Shown piece after piece: positions 46,296-54,893 of a stretch of DNA of 64,000 nucleotides. The position numbers were made by a program, and so were the translations under genes. Location: assembly GCA_944384925.1 (NCBI GenBank), contig CALWVF010000027.1, positions 1-64,000 on the forward strand, in the 5' to 3' direction. Under the pieces are notes generated by a model, which made no database searches, was not told the DNA's origin, and worked only from the letters and a program-made list of their open reading frames with translations. Source of the stretch: an uncultured Clostridia bacterium (GTDB taxonomy: Bacteria > Bacillota > Clostridia > Oscillospirales > Acutalibacteraceae). How positions within the stretch are numbered: the first letter of the stretch is position 1; each line of letters opens with the position of its first letter.

Positions 46296-46835
46296 TTATA
46301 GTCTTTTACCTATTTCATATGCCTCTAAAAGAGCTTTATGTCCCACAATTTCACCAACTACATTAACTCCCCCTGCAAAGATGGTTTCACAAAGCCTCGC
46401 TTTCTCAAAGCAAGCTATCCATCCTTGAACCGCTTTTTCTGTGCCCTCAAATGTATTAGATTCGTCTTCTGCAGCAGTTGCCAATAAGTAAACTTCTTTA
46501 AAAAAATAGTCTGCATTATAAAGAGGATTAGCACGATCAAGCATAGTTTTAAGCTGACCACTAACACTATAATAATACACAGGTGTAGCAAAAACTAAAA
46601 CATCTGATACCATCATTTTTTGTGTAATAATGTCTGCATCGTCATGTATTACACACCTATGCGTATTCAAACAAGCAAAACATCCTATACAAAATGATAT
46701 CTTTTTATCATACAGACAAATCTTGTCAACAGAGTTTCCAGCTTCCACTGCACCTCTTGCAAATTCATCAGCTAAGGTTTCAGAATTTCCTCCTTTGCGG
46801 GGACTAGAAGAAATAATAAGCACCTTTTTATTCAT
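46296..46835 (-). CDS. NADPH-dependent FMN reductase-like flavoprotein
   Basis: 179 residues. The FMN phosphate loop is SSSPRKGGNSETLADEF (9-25), and TPVYYYSVSGQLKTMLDR is the flavin-side loop. CIGCFAC (49-55) plus a further Cys in THRCVI resembles iron-sulfur flavoproteins, so an Fe-S cluster is possible. GGGGAG lies 9 nt before the ATG. It follows the alcohol dehydrogenase by 15 nt. Confidence 0.85.
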   Translation of the reverse strand: MNKKVLIISSSPRKGGNSETLADEFARGAVEAGNSVDKICLYDKKISFCIGCFACLNTHRCVIHDDADIITQKMMVSDVLVFATPVYYYSVSGQLKTMLDRANPLYNADYFFKEVYLLATAAEDESNTFEGTEKAVQGWIACFEKARLCETIFAGGVNVVGEIVGHKALLEAYEIGKRL

Positions 46836-46850
46836 AACTAGAACTCCCCT

Positions 46851-48023
46851 TTAATATTTCATACTTTCTTTTAAAATTTGAATAACGTCATCATGCTCAA
46901 GTACTTTGTATCCGCCTTCCATGATAAATGTGCCATCGGCAATTCCTTCAAGCATTTCTTCTTTAACCCCTAATTCACTAATATTCATCACAAGTCCAAT
47001 TTCTCTCATATAATTTTCCATCTCTGCAAGACCTTGTTCAGCTATTTGTTCATCAGTTTTTCCATCAGGTTTTACATCCCATACGTTGATAGCATATCTT
47101 TTAAATTTCTTTAAACCATACGGCATAATGAATTTATAATATGGAATAGAAACCGCTGAAAGAGTCATGCCATGTGTAGCGTCTGTATATGCTCCAATAG
47201 ATTGTCCAATCATATGCACTTCCCAATCGGTGGTTTTTCCTTTTGCCACAAATGTATTAAGAGCCCAAGTTGCAATCCACATAATATTACTTCTTGCTTC
47301 ATAGTCTTTAGGATTTTTAACTGCAATTTTTGTACTGTGAATTAGAGATTTAAGTAATCCTTCCATAATATAATCAGACGTGTTATCATCATATCCGGAA
47401 AAATATTGTTCTAAAATATGGCTCATAATATCAAAAAATCCAGCAGTCATCTGATATCTTGGTAATGTAAAGGTATAAACAGGATTCATAATAGAGAATT
47501 TTGGCATAACATTGTCCCCAAATACATGGCCTATTTTGCGCTTTTGTTTGTGATTTGTAATAACAGATCCGCCATTCATTTCTGAGCCAGTACCTACCAT
47601 AGTCAGTACACATCCTACTGGAATAATATCGTTATCTACATCTTCCATTCTAAGGTAATATTTTTCCCAAGGGTCTTCCTTGCAATGAGTCGATACAGAA
47701 ACTGCTTTTGCGTAATCACATACAGACCCACCACCTACAGCAAGAATCAAATCAATATTGCCTTCCCTGGCACGTTCACAACCTTCATATAGCTTTTCGA
47801 CTGTAGGATTTGGCATAACACCGGCATCCTCGATAACCTTTTTTCCACATTCTAAAAGAATTGCTATAACATCATCATATATTCCGTTTTTCTTTATTGA
47901 CCCACCACCATAGACCAATAATACATTTTCTCCATACTTTGGAAGTTCCTCTCTCAATCCATTTAAAGCATTCTCTCCAAAATAAATTTTAGTTGGGTTT
48001 GAATAAATAAAGTTTCCTAACAT
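46851..48023 (-). CDS. Iron-containing alcohol dehydrogenase (butanol dehydrogenase/YqhD type)
   Basis: 390 residues. The NADP-binding GGGS (VYGGGSIKKNG near 37-47), GGGSVCDYAKAV (about 96-107) and metal ligands in GFFDIMSHILEQYF and DATHGMTLSAVS are intact. These enzymes reduce aldehydes to alcohols. AGGAGAG lies just before the ATG. It leads the flavoprotein and aldo/keto reductase genes. Confidence 0.92.
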   Translation of the reverse strand: MLGNFIYSNPTKIYFGENALNGLREELPKYGENVLLVYGGGSIKKNGIYDDVIAILLECGKKVIEDAGVMPNPTVEKLYEGCERAREGNIDLILAVGGGSVCDYAKAVSVSTHCKEDPWEKYYLRMEDVDNDIIPVGCVLTMVGTGSEMNGGSVITNHKQKRKIGHVFGDNVMPKFSIMNPVYTFTLPRYQMTAGFFDIMSHILEQYFSGYDDNTSDYIMEGLLKSLIHSTKIAVKNPKDYEARSNIMWIATWALNTFVAKGKTTDWEVHMIGQSIGAYTDATHGMTLSAVSIPYYKFIMPYGLKKFKRYAINVWDVKPDGKTDEQIAEQGLAEMENYMREIGLVMNISELGVKEEMLEGIADGTFIMEGGYKVLEHDDVIQILKESMKY

Positions 48024-48166
48024 AGTTAATCTCTCCTTTTATTTTATATATAATAATTGAGTAAAATACTTGTCATTAAAATCTTTAACCATTCACACGA
48101 AGTGTTTTCTCGTTGATATTTAACTTCTAATAGCAGCTTTAAGGTACATGTTTTAACCTTTCACTT

Positions 48167-48457
48167 TTAAATTTCTGCATACTTCTCTACTTTCATATGC
48201 AATCCATATTTGTCGCGAAGCTCTGCTATTTTCTTCATCATCTCAGATTTATGATGTAAATTCAACGCTTCTTTATTTTTCCATTTGTCAATTAATAAAA
48301 CTGTTTCAGGATCATACATAGAGAAAAAATATTCGTATTTTTCATTTCCCTCTTCCTTTCTAATCTTTTCTACAGTTCCGCTTGAAATCATTTCTTCTGC
48401 AAATTTTTTTGCTCCGCCATTTTTTCCAGAATAATAAATATTAATTGTCAAACTCAT
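48167..48457 (-). CDS. Antibiotic biosynthesis monooxygenase (ABM)-domain protein
   Basis: 96 residues from ATG at 48457 (AGAGGTGG 5 nt upstream). The dimeric alpha/beta-barrel ABM fold is indicated by INIYYSGKNGGAKKFAEEM, the central VLLIDKWKNKEALNLHHKS and its His pair. Related proteins (YgiN-like) act as quinol or small-aromatic monooxygenases. The substrate is unknown. It lies between the CMD-cupin gene and the alcohol dehydrogenase, on the same strand. Confidence 0.8.
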   Translation of the reverse strand: MSLTINIYYSGKNGGAKKFAEEMISSGTVEKIRKEEGNEKYEYFFSMYDPETVLLIDKWKNKEALNLHHKSEMMKKIAELRDKYGLHMKVEKYAEI

Positions 48458-48496
48458 CAAACCACCTCTGTTTTAAAAGAATTACTCGATTATGGA

Positions 48497-49234
48497 CTAT
48501 AATTTATTATACTCCTCATCTTCAACAGGTTCACACCATTCGTTGGTAGTACTTTCTCCTGGGCACTCTACAGCTAGATGACTAAACCAAGTGTCTTTTT
48601 TGGCTCCATGCCAGTGCTTGACATTTGCAGGAATAGTTATAACATCGCCTGGCTTTAAACTTTGAGCAGATTTTCCTTTCTCTTGATACCATCCTTCACC
48701 ATCTACACATAAAAGGATTTGTCCACCTCCATTTGTAGCACGATGAACATGCCAATTATTTCTGCTCCCTGGTTCAAAAGTTACATTAGCAATAAATACA
48801 GTATCTCTTGGATTTGTAAGTGGTTTTAAATAACTTTTACCAATAAAATACTTTGCAAAATCTACATTTGGTTGTCCAAGGCCAAAGAAACCTCCATGTT
48901 GCTCCCTGCAATTATCATCTTTATAGACCTCTTTTGCCATACGAAATGCTGCCCAAACATTAGGCCACCCTGCGTAAAAAGCAAGATGAGTTAAAATTTC
49001 AGCCATTTCGGTACTAGTTACCCCGTTTATGCGAGCAGTAGATAAATGGTAGGATAAAGAATTATCTACAATACCTTTGCTAACTAACGAAGTAATAGTT
49101 ATAATGGAGCGAATTTTAAGAGATAATTTATCATCCCTTTACCACACCTCTCCAAAAAGTACATCATTGTTAAGTTCCGCAAATTTTGGAGCAAAATTTC
49201 CAAGTGAATCTCTTCCAGCTGTTTGCTTTTCCAT
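48497..49234 (-). pseudogene. Carboxymuconolactone decarboxylase-cupin fusion interrupted by an in-frame TAA
   Basis: From ATG 49234 (GGAGG 7 nt upstream) the frame reads MEKQTAGRDSLGNFAP... to GEVW at codon 31. TAA follows at 49139-49141, and the same frame continues RDDKLSLKIRSII and on to the cupin end. The full frame is 245 codons. The first half is an AhpD-like/CMD domain (TSLVSKGIVDNSLSYHLSTA, HLAFYAGWPNVWAAF). The second is a cupin with NWHVHRATNGGGQ, GDVITIPANVKHWHG. Relatives usually have GEVWSRED at this point, so Ser became a stop. No frameshift accompanies it, so the lesion looks recent. A restart at ATG 49006 would give a 169-residue protein without a ribosome binding site. Confidence 0.85.
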
Positions 49235-49808
49235 AAAATGACCTCCTTTATTACTTTAATTATATTATACTTTACTCTAAAATACAATTATATTATTTTT
49301 AAATATTTTACTGAGATTCAAAGTGTTCAATAAAAGTAAACCTATAAGGCTTAAAATAATAATCTTCGAATCATTTTATTACCTCAATTTCAAGGATTAT
49401 AAACTTATCTTAATATTTAAAGATTATAGTATATTCATTCCAAATCTTTATATACTTTTCTTTGAGACTATGCTAGCTTTCTTCAACTTTAGCATTAAAT
49501 CACTATCAACAATTTATAACATCTTTACTTAAATAAAAATAATTTATAAATATATCAAGAATAAATGTCTATCTTAATAACAATAAAAATCTGCCAAATA
49601 AAAGCATTGGCAGATTATAAATTAATATTCTATATTGATACAAAAACTTGTGTTTTAGGGTGTAGGCAATGTAAACTTTCTTATAGAAATAAAATTATTT
49701 AGAAAAAATATCTAGAAAGGAATCCCGCAATAAAATTTATTATTGCCAAACATCTCCAGGATAAAAAATTAAGAGCTTTACTGCGATTACATTATCATAA
49801 AGACAAAT
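49235..49808. other. Intergenic region upstream of the redox cluster
   Basis: About 570 nt. It holds the CMD gene ribosome binding site at its left end and a terminator at 49585-49616. On the plus strand at 49649-49672 a fragment reads TCVLGCRQCKL (C-x3-C-x2-C), but it has no start and lies in a short frame. It is probably chance. Confidence 0.4.
49585..49616 (-). terminator. Terminator downstream of the nucleoside phosphorylase-like gene
   Basis: Minus strand: perfect 10-bp stem AATCTGCCAA / TTGGCAGATT, followed by TTTTTATTG. It is about 190 nt past the stop at 49809. Confidence 0.75.
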
Positions 49809-50630
49809 TCAAATAACATTTAATGCCTTTAAAGCTATTATAGGCATAACATCTTTTCTTACTTTCTGTATCCTATTTTGATCCTCATTAGTTCTACCAC
49901 TATATAGTGATTTATTAGCAATTGTATTATCTGAAATATTAAAAATCGCCGTAGCCTTAATATTTGCTACATTTGCAGCATCAAAAAACGTGGCAGCTTC
50001 CATTTCTATAGAGTTACATCCCATATTTATAATTTCTTCAAGATGTGCATATTGGGCAAATATCGTATCTGTACTGTAAGTTTGGCCTAAATGTATTTTT
50101 ATATCTGTATTTTTGGTTACCTCTCCAACGATACTTAAAGCTTCATTGTAAAACTCTTTATTAGGGTAGTATTTTTTTCCAAACACATTATTTTCACAAA
50201 TAGATCCTGAAGTTAAGTATTTATTTGTTCCCACACCACAAACCGAATATTCAGGAATTATAATATCTCCTATCTTCATATTTTTATCTAAAGCTCCAGC
50301 AGAGCCAATAAATACTATTTCTTTACAGTAAGTACATCCAAGAGCAAGTGTTGCATCTAAAACATTACAAGCTCCAACTCCAGTAGAAATGTAAGTTACC
50401 TTTTTACCGTTTATTTCAAGTTCGCTTATATCATAACCACGACCGGTAGGCCCCGAAATATGTGCTATATTATTAACATGAGAAGAAAATATATCTACTT
50501 GCCAAGTAGGAGCTATAATCACTTTTTCTTGTATTTGTTCCGGCTCACACTTAAAATTTCCTCTACATATTTGTGGTTTAATTGAATCATATTTCTGGTT
50601 ACCCTCAAGCAAGTATTGATAAATTTTCAT
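49809..50630 (-). CDS. Nucleoside phosphorylase-superfamily protein (uridine phosphorylase-like)
   Basis: 273 residues from ATG at 50630 (AAAGGA 11 nt upstream). The PNP/UDP fold is shown by ISTGVGACNVLDATLAL (phosphate/ribose loop), IVFIGSAGALDKNMKIGDIIIP, and NSIEMEAATFFDAAN, where Glu-Met-Glu binds ribose. Enzymes of this superfamily cleave nucleosides. It could be a uridine phosphorylase or an AMP/MTA nucleosidase. It is monocistronic. Confidence 0.85.
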   Translation of the reverse strand: MKIYQYLLEGNQKYDSIKPQICRGNFKCEPEQIQEKVIIAPTWQVDIFSSHVNNIAHISGPTGRGYDISELEINGKKVTYISTGVGACNVLDATLALGCTYCKEIVFIGSAGALDKNMKIGDIIIPEYSVCGVGTNKYLTSGSICENNVFGKKYYPNKEFYNEALSIVGEVTKNTDIKIHLGQTYSTDTIFAQYAHLEEIINMGCNSIEMEAATFFDAANVANIKATAIFNISDNTIANKSLYSGRTNEDQNRIQKVRKDVMPIIALKALNVI

Positions 50631-51197
50631 ATCAATTTTATTCCTTTCTAATGGAGTATTTCGACAGCCATGCATTATATATTAATAAATATAATATATG
50701 TCTTTTTTCATAGAAACTTATCCGAATTTTATTTTCCAAACATCATATAATAACAAGCAAATAAAAGAACAAAGCATACTTGTATATTTTAAAAAATGGC
50801 ATTTTTTGTAATTACTACTTGTAATTAAAAGTATGTCGGTGTATTATAAAAACCTAAAAACTATAAATTGTTACAAATTTTCGCCCCAAAAAATATAGCC
50901 ATTATTCTTTAAAAATTGTGGAGTAATCGTTACATAAAATTACATTCTACCCAAATGTGCCTACTGATATGCCTAATCACTCAAGCTTTGATGCAAACGC
51001 ATGGTCATTTTTAATTGTGTAAAAGTATTATATCATTTCTTTAAAAAGTGCAGAATTATGCACAAAGCATTAAAATTATCTATAAAAACTAAAAAACGTA
51101 TAAGTATTTTTTAAACATATTTACGATTTTACAAGAAAATCTTTACTTTTAACCCTAAATTTGACTTACAATTTTAATACTCAGTTAAACTTACTAA
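50631..51197. other. Intergenic region with a possible degraded gene fragment
   Basis: On the minus strand between 51020 and 50871 there are protein-like stretches in two frames: TIKNDHAFASKLE, stop, LGISVGTFG, stop, NVIL, then in another frame FYVTITPQFLKNNGYIFWG ending at TAA 50871. This could be a gene decayed by stops and a frameshift. The family is unknown. The remainder is featureless AT-rich DNA. Confidence 0.35.
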
Positions 51198-51677
51198 TCA
51201 ATCATCGTTTATGTCACGAACATACATAATCTTATATTCCTTCATACCTATTACGTGCATACTTTTTTTAATTAAATCATTAAACCCAAATGTATATGCA
51301 GTTAAATACCTACAACCCTGAGATTTTACCCACTCCTTACAACGCCTATATAATCCAACAGATATTTTATAGTTTCGATATTGCTTTAGTACAAACAAAT
51401 CACAAATATGTGCATGTTCTCCAAATTCAAAAGAAGGGTCATCTCTTCTTATTATAGCTTTTATCATTCCAACTATTGTATCATCTTCAATTGCAACGAA
51501 TATTCTTTTATTATTATTCGTTGTAAAATATTTTTCATATTCACTATAACAATTGTCCGATTGAGAATTGCTTATATGCACCCCAAAAGTATTTCTATCC
51601 CTTTGGTCTTTCTTGAATTCTTGTTTAAGTTTAACAATTTGTGGAATATCATCTATTTCTAATTCTCTAATTTTCAA
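51198..51677 (-). CDS. GNAT-family N-acetyltransferase next to the RiPP-like locus
   Basis: 159 residues from TTG at 51677, giving MKIRELEIDDIPQIVKLKQ, a standard GNAT start; AAGAAGAG lies 8 nt upstream. (A GTG at 51686 adds three residues but lacks a spaced site.) The acetyl-CoA region includes ICDLFVLKQYRNYKISVGLY (about 96-115), where the usual Q/RxxGxG/A loop is present only in weak form. RRDDPSFEFGEH precedes it. It follows the Cys-rich peptide gene by 85 nt. It may modify the peptide or be unrelated. Confidence 0.75.
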   Translation of the reverse strand: MKIRELEIDDIPQIVKLKQEFKKDQRDRNTFGVHISNSQSDNCYSEYEKYFTTNNNKRIFVAIEDDTIVGMIKAIIRRDDPSFEFGEHAHICDLFVLKQYRNYKISVGLYRRCKEWVKSQGCRYLTAYTFGFNDLIKKSMHVIGMKEYKIMYVRDINDD

Positions 51678-51762
51678 ATTATCCACTCTTCTTTAAGTTA
51701 TTTTTACAGCCTATTATTCAGCCAATTTCATGCACCCTATGTACAAAATACTTATTTATAAG

Positions 51763-51876
51763 TTAAACAGAATCTTCAAAAGTACTGCATACACCACAAA
51801 TACCTCCGCATGTACCATTACAATCGCCTACTTGTAATTCTACATAAATAGCATCATTTCCAAATAAATACTCCAT
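51763..51876 (-). CDS. Cys-rich CXXX-repeat peptide, putative RiPP precursor
   Basis: 37 codons. GAGGTG lies 6 nt before the ATG. The first 18 residues form an acidic/hydrophobic leader (starting MEYLFGND). Then comes CNGTCGGICGVC at 19-30 with Cys19, 23, 27 and 30, and the tail STFEDSV. The C-x3-C-x3-C-x2-C run is the form expected for substrates of radical SAM peptide maturases that act on CXXX repeats. It lies 188 nt downstream of such a maturase, on the same strand. The gene is too short for usual annotation. It is not homologous to anything I can name by sequence. Thioether (sactipeptide or ranthipeptide-like) links are the likely modification, by inference. Confidence 0.75.
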   Translation of the reverse strand: MEYLFGNDAIYVELQVGDCNGTCGGICGVCSTFEDSV

Positions 51877-52064
51877 TCTTTTCACCTCGTTTCAGTCTTA
51901 TTTAAATATTATATAATCTAATCTCAAAAATATAAAATCCTGCTATGTCTATAAGCTAAATTAAAAATAAAATTTATATCATTAAGTACAATTACATAAA
52001 TGACATGAAATTAGCTGGATAATAGGCTGTAAATTATCAATATAGTAATATAAAAACATTACTT
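51877..52064 (-). promoter_or_regulatory. Gap between maturase and precursor genes with a possible internal promoter
   Basis: 188 nt. On the minus strand TTGAGATTAG and TATAAT/TAAATA elements lie 20-50 nt ahead of the peptide start (for example TTGAGA, 17 nt, TAAATA). A separate promoter would allow the peptide to be made in excess of the enzyme. The spacing is by eye and several alignments are possible. Confidence 0.35.
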
Positions 52065-54116
52065 TTAAAATGGTGATTTCTTTCCAATAAACTTTCTAGA
52101 TATTTCAGCCTCTAAATTACTTACTTCACATTGTATATCAGGTGATATACTATATTCATTCGTCATCGTTTTATTTAGATAAAGGCATCTTTTACAATGA
52201 TAGTTCTTACACCCACTACACTCTGGAAAATTGTTATTGTGTAAGGAATCTCCATACTTAAATGTAAATCCGTTGTCTAAATCTCCTATACTATATTTAT
52301 CTGCATCTTCGAAATAAAAAGCCGGGCAAATATATATCTTACCATTGGGTGCTAATGTATATGAATTTACCCCGGCATCACATCCATAATAAATCCGCTC
52401 TGAAACAGTAACATCATGCAATACATTTACCTTTATATATAATTCTTTTTCTTTAATAAACGATGCAACATTTATGAGTTGCTCTGAATATAAGGATAAA
52501 TCTTTTTCTAACCAAAATTTGATATCTGATAATATAAAATTAATTCTTGAAACCTTCATATCTACTAGGTATTTAAATCCTGAAAATATATCTCTAATAC
52601 TGCTTTTATCAATTAATAAGTCAACTATACTACTTACCTTGCTCTCATGAATAGATTTTAAATCAATTACTGAAACCGATACAACTGGTTTGTTCGAGTT
52701 AATAATATCAATAACATCCGAAAGATGTCCATTGTTATAAAATAATGGTTTTAAATTATTTTTTTCTGCAAACCTTATTGCATCCTCTATCATATCCTGA
52801 GACATTTTTTGATTAGCAGAATTATTTAAATCCTTTCCACATAAACAATATGGTCTATCATTACCGTTCATATATATAATTAAATGCTTAATTTCTTTAA
52901 TGTTAGCTATTTTAATAGCAGATTTGCGAGGATTTTCCAGTCCATTAAGAAGTGGATCTAACTTATTCCAAAAATAGTCATTTGCTCTCACATTTGCCTT
53001 ATGCATTTCACAGATGTATGTAGTTCTATGAAAAATTGTTCCTTCTTCTGAATCATCATAGCTAGAGCCCACACAATTCATACATCCTCCGGCAATCTCA
53101 CATGAATTACATTTTTTAGGAGTCATATTTTCTCTTATTAAGTAGTTAAAAGCCTTTAACTTATTTTTGTCTATTCCATCATTAACATTTCCTATGCAAT
53201 AACCACTATGGTTTGACAGTGTGAAGTTTAAAAAACGTATACATGGAAAAAAATTACCATCGCAGTCAACCGCTAACATTGCCCCTGCTCCACAATACTT
53301 TTTGTACATATCTATTTTTTTTAAAGGTAATCCAACATATGGGTCAAAAAATCTTACTGTATATTCAGGATCTTTCCAAATTTCTTTTTCAATAACATAA
53401 TCTGCAAGTTCTTTTAATTGACTCTCAAAAATAACAGGGTCATTTTCATCCCATACATCCTCAAGAACAATGTTGGCCATAACTTTTTTAATACCAATAT
53501 TCCATAAATGTATAACACTGTCTTTTAAATATGGAATGTCATCGTGTGAAAATGTAGCTTTCGTTGAAGCATTTGGAAACTGTTTTTTCCATAATTCTAC
53601 ATTCCTTATAACATCATCATAAGAGCCACTGCCATCTTTATATACCCTTTGGTTATCGTGTTTAACTTTGTTTCCGTCGACACTCATACCTACAGAAACG
53701 TACCCTTTATTTTTGAGCAAATAATCTTGAAACGCAGGAAGGTGATAGAGTATTCCATTGGTAGAAAAATGAAAAATATAATTATCTTTCCATGGATGAT
53801 TTAATTCTTGCATTCTATTTTTTATATATTCACTAATTTCATCAGCTAGATTTATCTCTAGTAATGGTTCTCCTCCGATAAATTCCCAAACAACACCTTC
53901 ACGGTTGTATATATCATTTTTAGATAGTACAAAGTCTACTACTTTTTTCGCTGTAGCAAAACTCATCTTTCTTTTGTTATTCTTATGAACTTCATAACAA
54001 TATTTACATCTTAAATTACAATCTTCCGTTAAACAAAAGGTAATATTATTCATATTGCCTTCATTGGCTGATTTAGGAACCATGCCAAAAACTATGCCTT
54101 GCTTAATTTCTTTCAT
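52065..54116 (-). CDS. Radical SAM/SPASM peptide maturase with a duplicated, degenerate second half
   Basis: 683 residues. Residues 1-375 form a complete radical SAM domain with a SPASM extension: C33-x3-C37-x2-C40 (EDCNLRCKYC), FIGGEPLLEI (79-88), then Cys275, 285, 292, 336, 339, 345, 348 and 369. Residues 400-683 look like a second copy that lost the C-x3-C-x2-C motif (only CLC at 424-426) but kept SPASM-like cysteines (579, 597, 633, 636, 641, 644, 663). From memory, the size and order fit the radical SAM peptide maturase family for CXXX-repeat targets; this was not checked. GAGG lies 10 nt before the ATG. The probable substrate is encoded just downstream. Confidence 0.85.
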   Translation of the reverse strand: MKEIKQGIVFGMVPKSANEGNMNNITFCLTEDCNLRCKYCYEVHKNNKRKMSFATAKKVVDFVLSKNDIYNREGVVWEFIGGEPLLEINLADEISEYIKNRMQELNHPWKDNYIFHFSTNGILYHLPAFQDYLLKNKGYVSVGMSVDGNKVKHDNQRVYKDGSGSYDDVIRNVELWKKQFPNASTKATFSHDDIPYLKDSVIHLWNIGIKKVMANIVLEDVWDENDPVIFESQLKELADYVIEKEIWKDPEYTVRFFDPYVGLPLKKIDMYKKYCGAGAMLAVDCDGNFFPCIRFLNFTLSNHSGYCIGNVNDGIDKNKLKAFNYLIRENMTPKKCNSCEIAGGCMNCVGSSYDDSEEGTIFHRTTYICEMHKANVRANDYFWNKLDPLLNGLENPRKSAIKIANIKEIKHLIIYMNGNDRPYCLCGKDLNNSANQKMSQDMIEDAIRFAEKNNLKPLFYNNGHLSDVIDIINSNKPVVSVSVIDLKSIHESKVSSIVDLLIDKSSIRDIFSGFKYLVDMKVSRINFILSDIKFWLEKDLSLYSEQLINVASFIKEKELYIKVNVLHDVTVSERIYYGCDAGVNSYTLAPNGKIYICPAFYFEDADKYSIGDLDNGFTFKYGDSLHNNNFPECSGCKNYHCKRCLYLNKTMTNEYSISPDIQCEVSNLEAEISRKFIGKKSPF

Positions 54117-54218
54117 TTAGACCAGTCCTCATTTGTAAAAACTTTTTAAATTCTTTTTCTTAAAATGTTCCAAAGTTAAGCTGAAAAATTACATTTTAAC
54201 ATTCTCGCTATACTCATT

Positions 54219-54247
54219 ATTATATTTACTCATGTAACCAATTTCAA
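54219..54247 (-). promoter_or_regulatory. Promoter of the maturase gene
   Basis: Minus strand: -35 TTGAAA (54242-54247), 17-bp spacer, -10 TATAAT (54219-54224), about 100 nt before the maturase start. Confidence 0.7.
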
Positions 54248-54314
54248 CAAATTTATACCATATTTTCAAATATCTACACATAAGACATTTTCATTATTTT
54301 ATAAAATGTTTTTC

Positions 54315-54328
54315 TGTGATAAATCACA
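54315..54328. promoter_or_regulatory. TGTGA-type dyad upstream of the maturase promoter
   Basis: TGTGATAAATCACA, with perfect 6-bp arms. It resembles the half-sites of Crp/Fnr-family operators, though the spacing is shorter than for E. coli CRP. Its centre lies about 77 bp upstream of the -35 box. Regulation is inference only. Confidence 0.35.
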
Positions 54329-54829
54329 ACTACATGAGTCTAAATTAAAAATCAAGAAGATGTAATAAGAAATCTTATATTGCAATATGCTGTTCGACTA
54401 TGTTTGTGGTTCTAAGTAGTATCAATATTACTTAGAATAATATAGGCAGATTATTGAGCCAAAAGCAAATTTTTAAATTTAATTTGTATTATACATACAA
54501 AGTGTAACAGAAAATGAAGATATTAATATTTTAAAATTGAGCTAGGCAAATAAAAATGGAAAATGATATCCACACAGAAATTGATCCTCTGATGAATGTA
54601 TATTGTAAAATCTATAAAATTGTTCAAAGCTTTTATAGAAAAAGTATCTTACATCAAAAGTTTAAACTTTTAATTTGTACATTACAGAGTGAACGCTTTA
54701 AATTTGATAAGGCAAAAATTTAAAATCAAATGTTATTATGGTTACCACCGAAGAAACATAAACCTATGAGACATTTTTATATATTTGCATCCTTTTTAAC
54801 TTTCGCTAGTTGTTCATATGTTTATAAAT
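54329..54829. other. Intergenic region between tRNA-Ser and the maturase gene
   Basis: About 500 nt. A 55-codon frame (54556-54723, plus strand; starts MENDIHTEIDPLMN) has no clear ribosome binding site and is doubtful. AAAAGTTTAAACTTTT at 54656-54671 is a perfect 16-bp palindrome inside it. No second Cys-rich peptide was found. Confidence 0.35.
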
Positions 54830-54865
54830 AAAGACAAGAAGAAAGCCCAGTATTACTGGACTTTC
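54830..54865 (-). terminator. Terminator of tRNA-Ser
   Basis: Minus strand: 10-bp stem GAAAGTCCAG / CTGGGCTTTC (one G-U) with a TAATA loop, followed by TTCTTGTCTTTATTT. It lies 28 nt after the tRNA 3' end. Confidence 0.85.
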
Positions 54866-54893
54866 CCTATGTATCAAAAGATATGTACTTATA

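Noticed and set aside
49099-49287. 62-codon minus-strand frame upstream of the cupin
   Set aside because: It overlaps the true CMD reading frame in another phase. The CMD frame explains this stretch, with its own ribosome binding site at 49234.
49649-49702. Plus-strand TCVLGCRQCKL resembling a radical SAM C-x3-C-x2-C motif
   Set aside because: It has no start codon with a ribosome binding site, it ends after few residues, and no radical SAM fold surrounds it. Probably chance.
54556-54723. 55-codon plus-strand frame with a Cys at two positions
   Set aside because: No convincing ribosome binding site, and it is not similar to the Cys-rich precursor. Kept only as a note in the intergenic entry.
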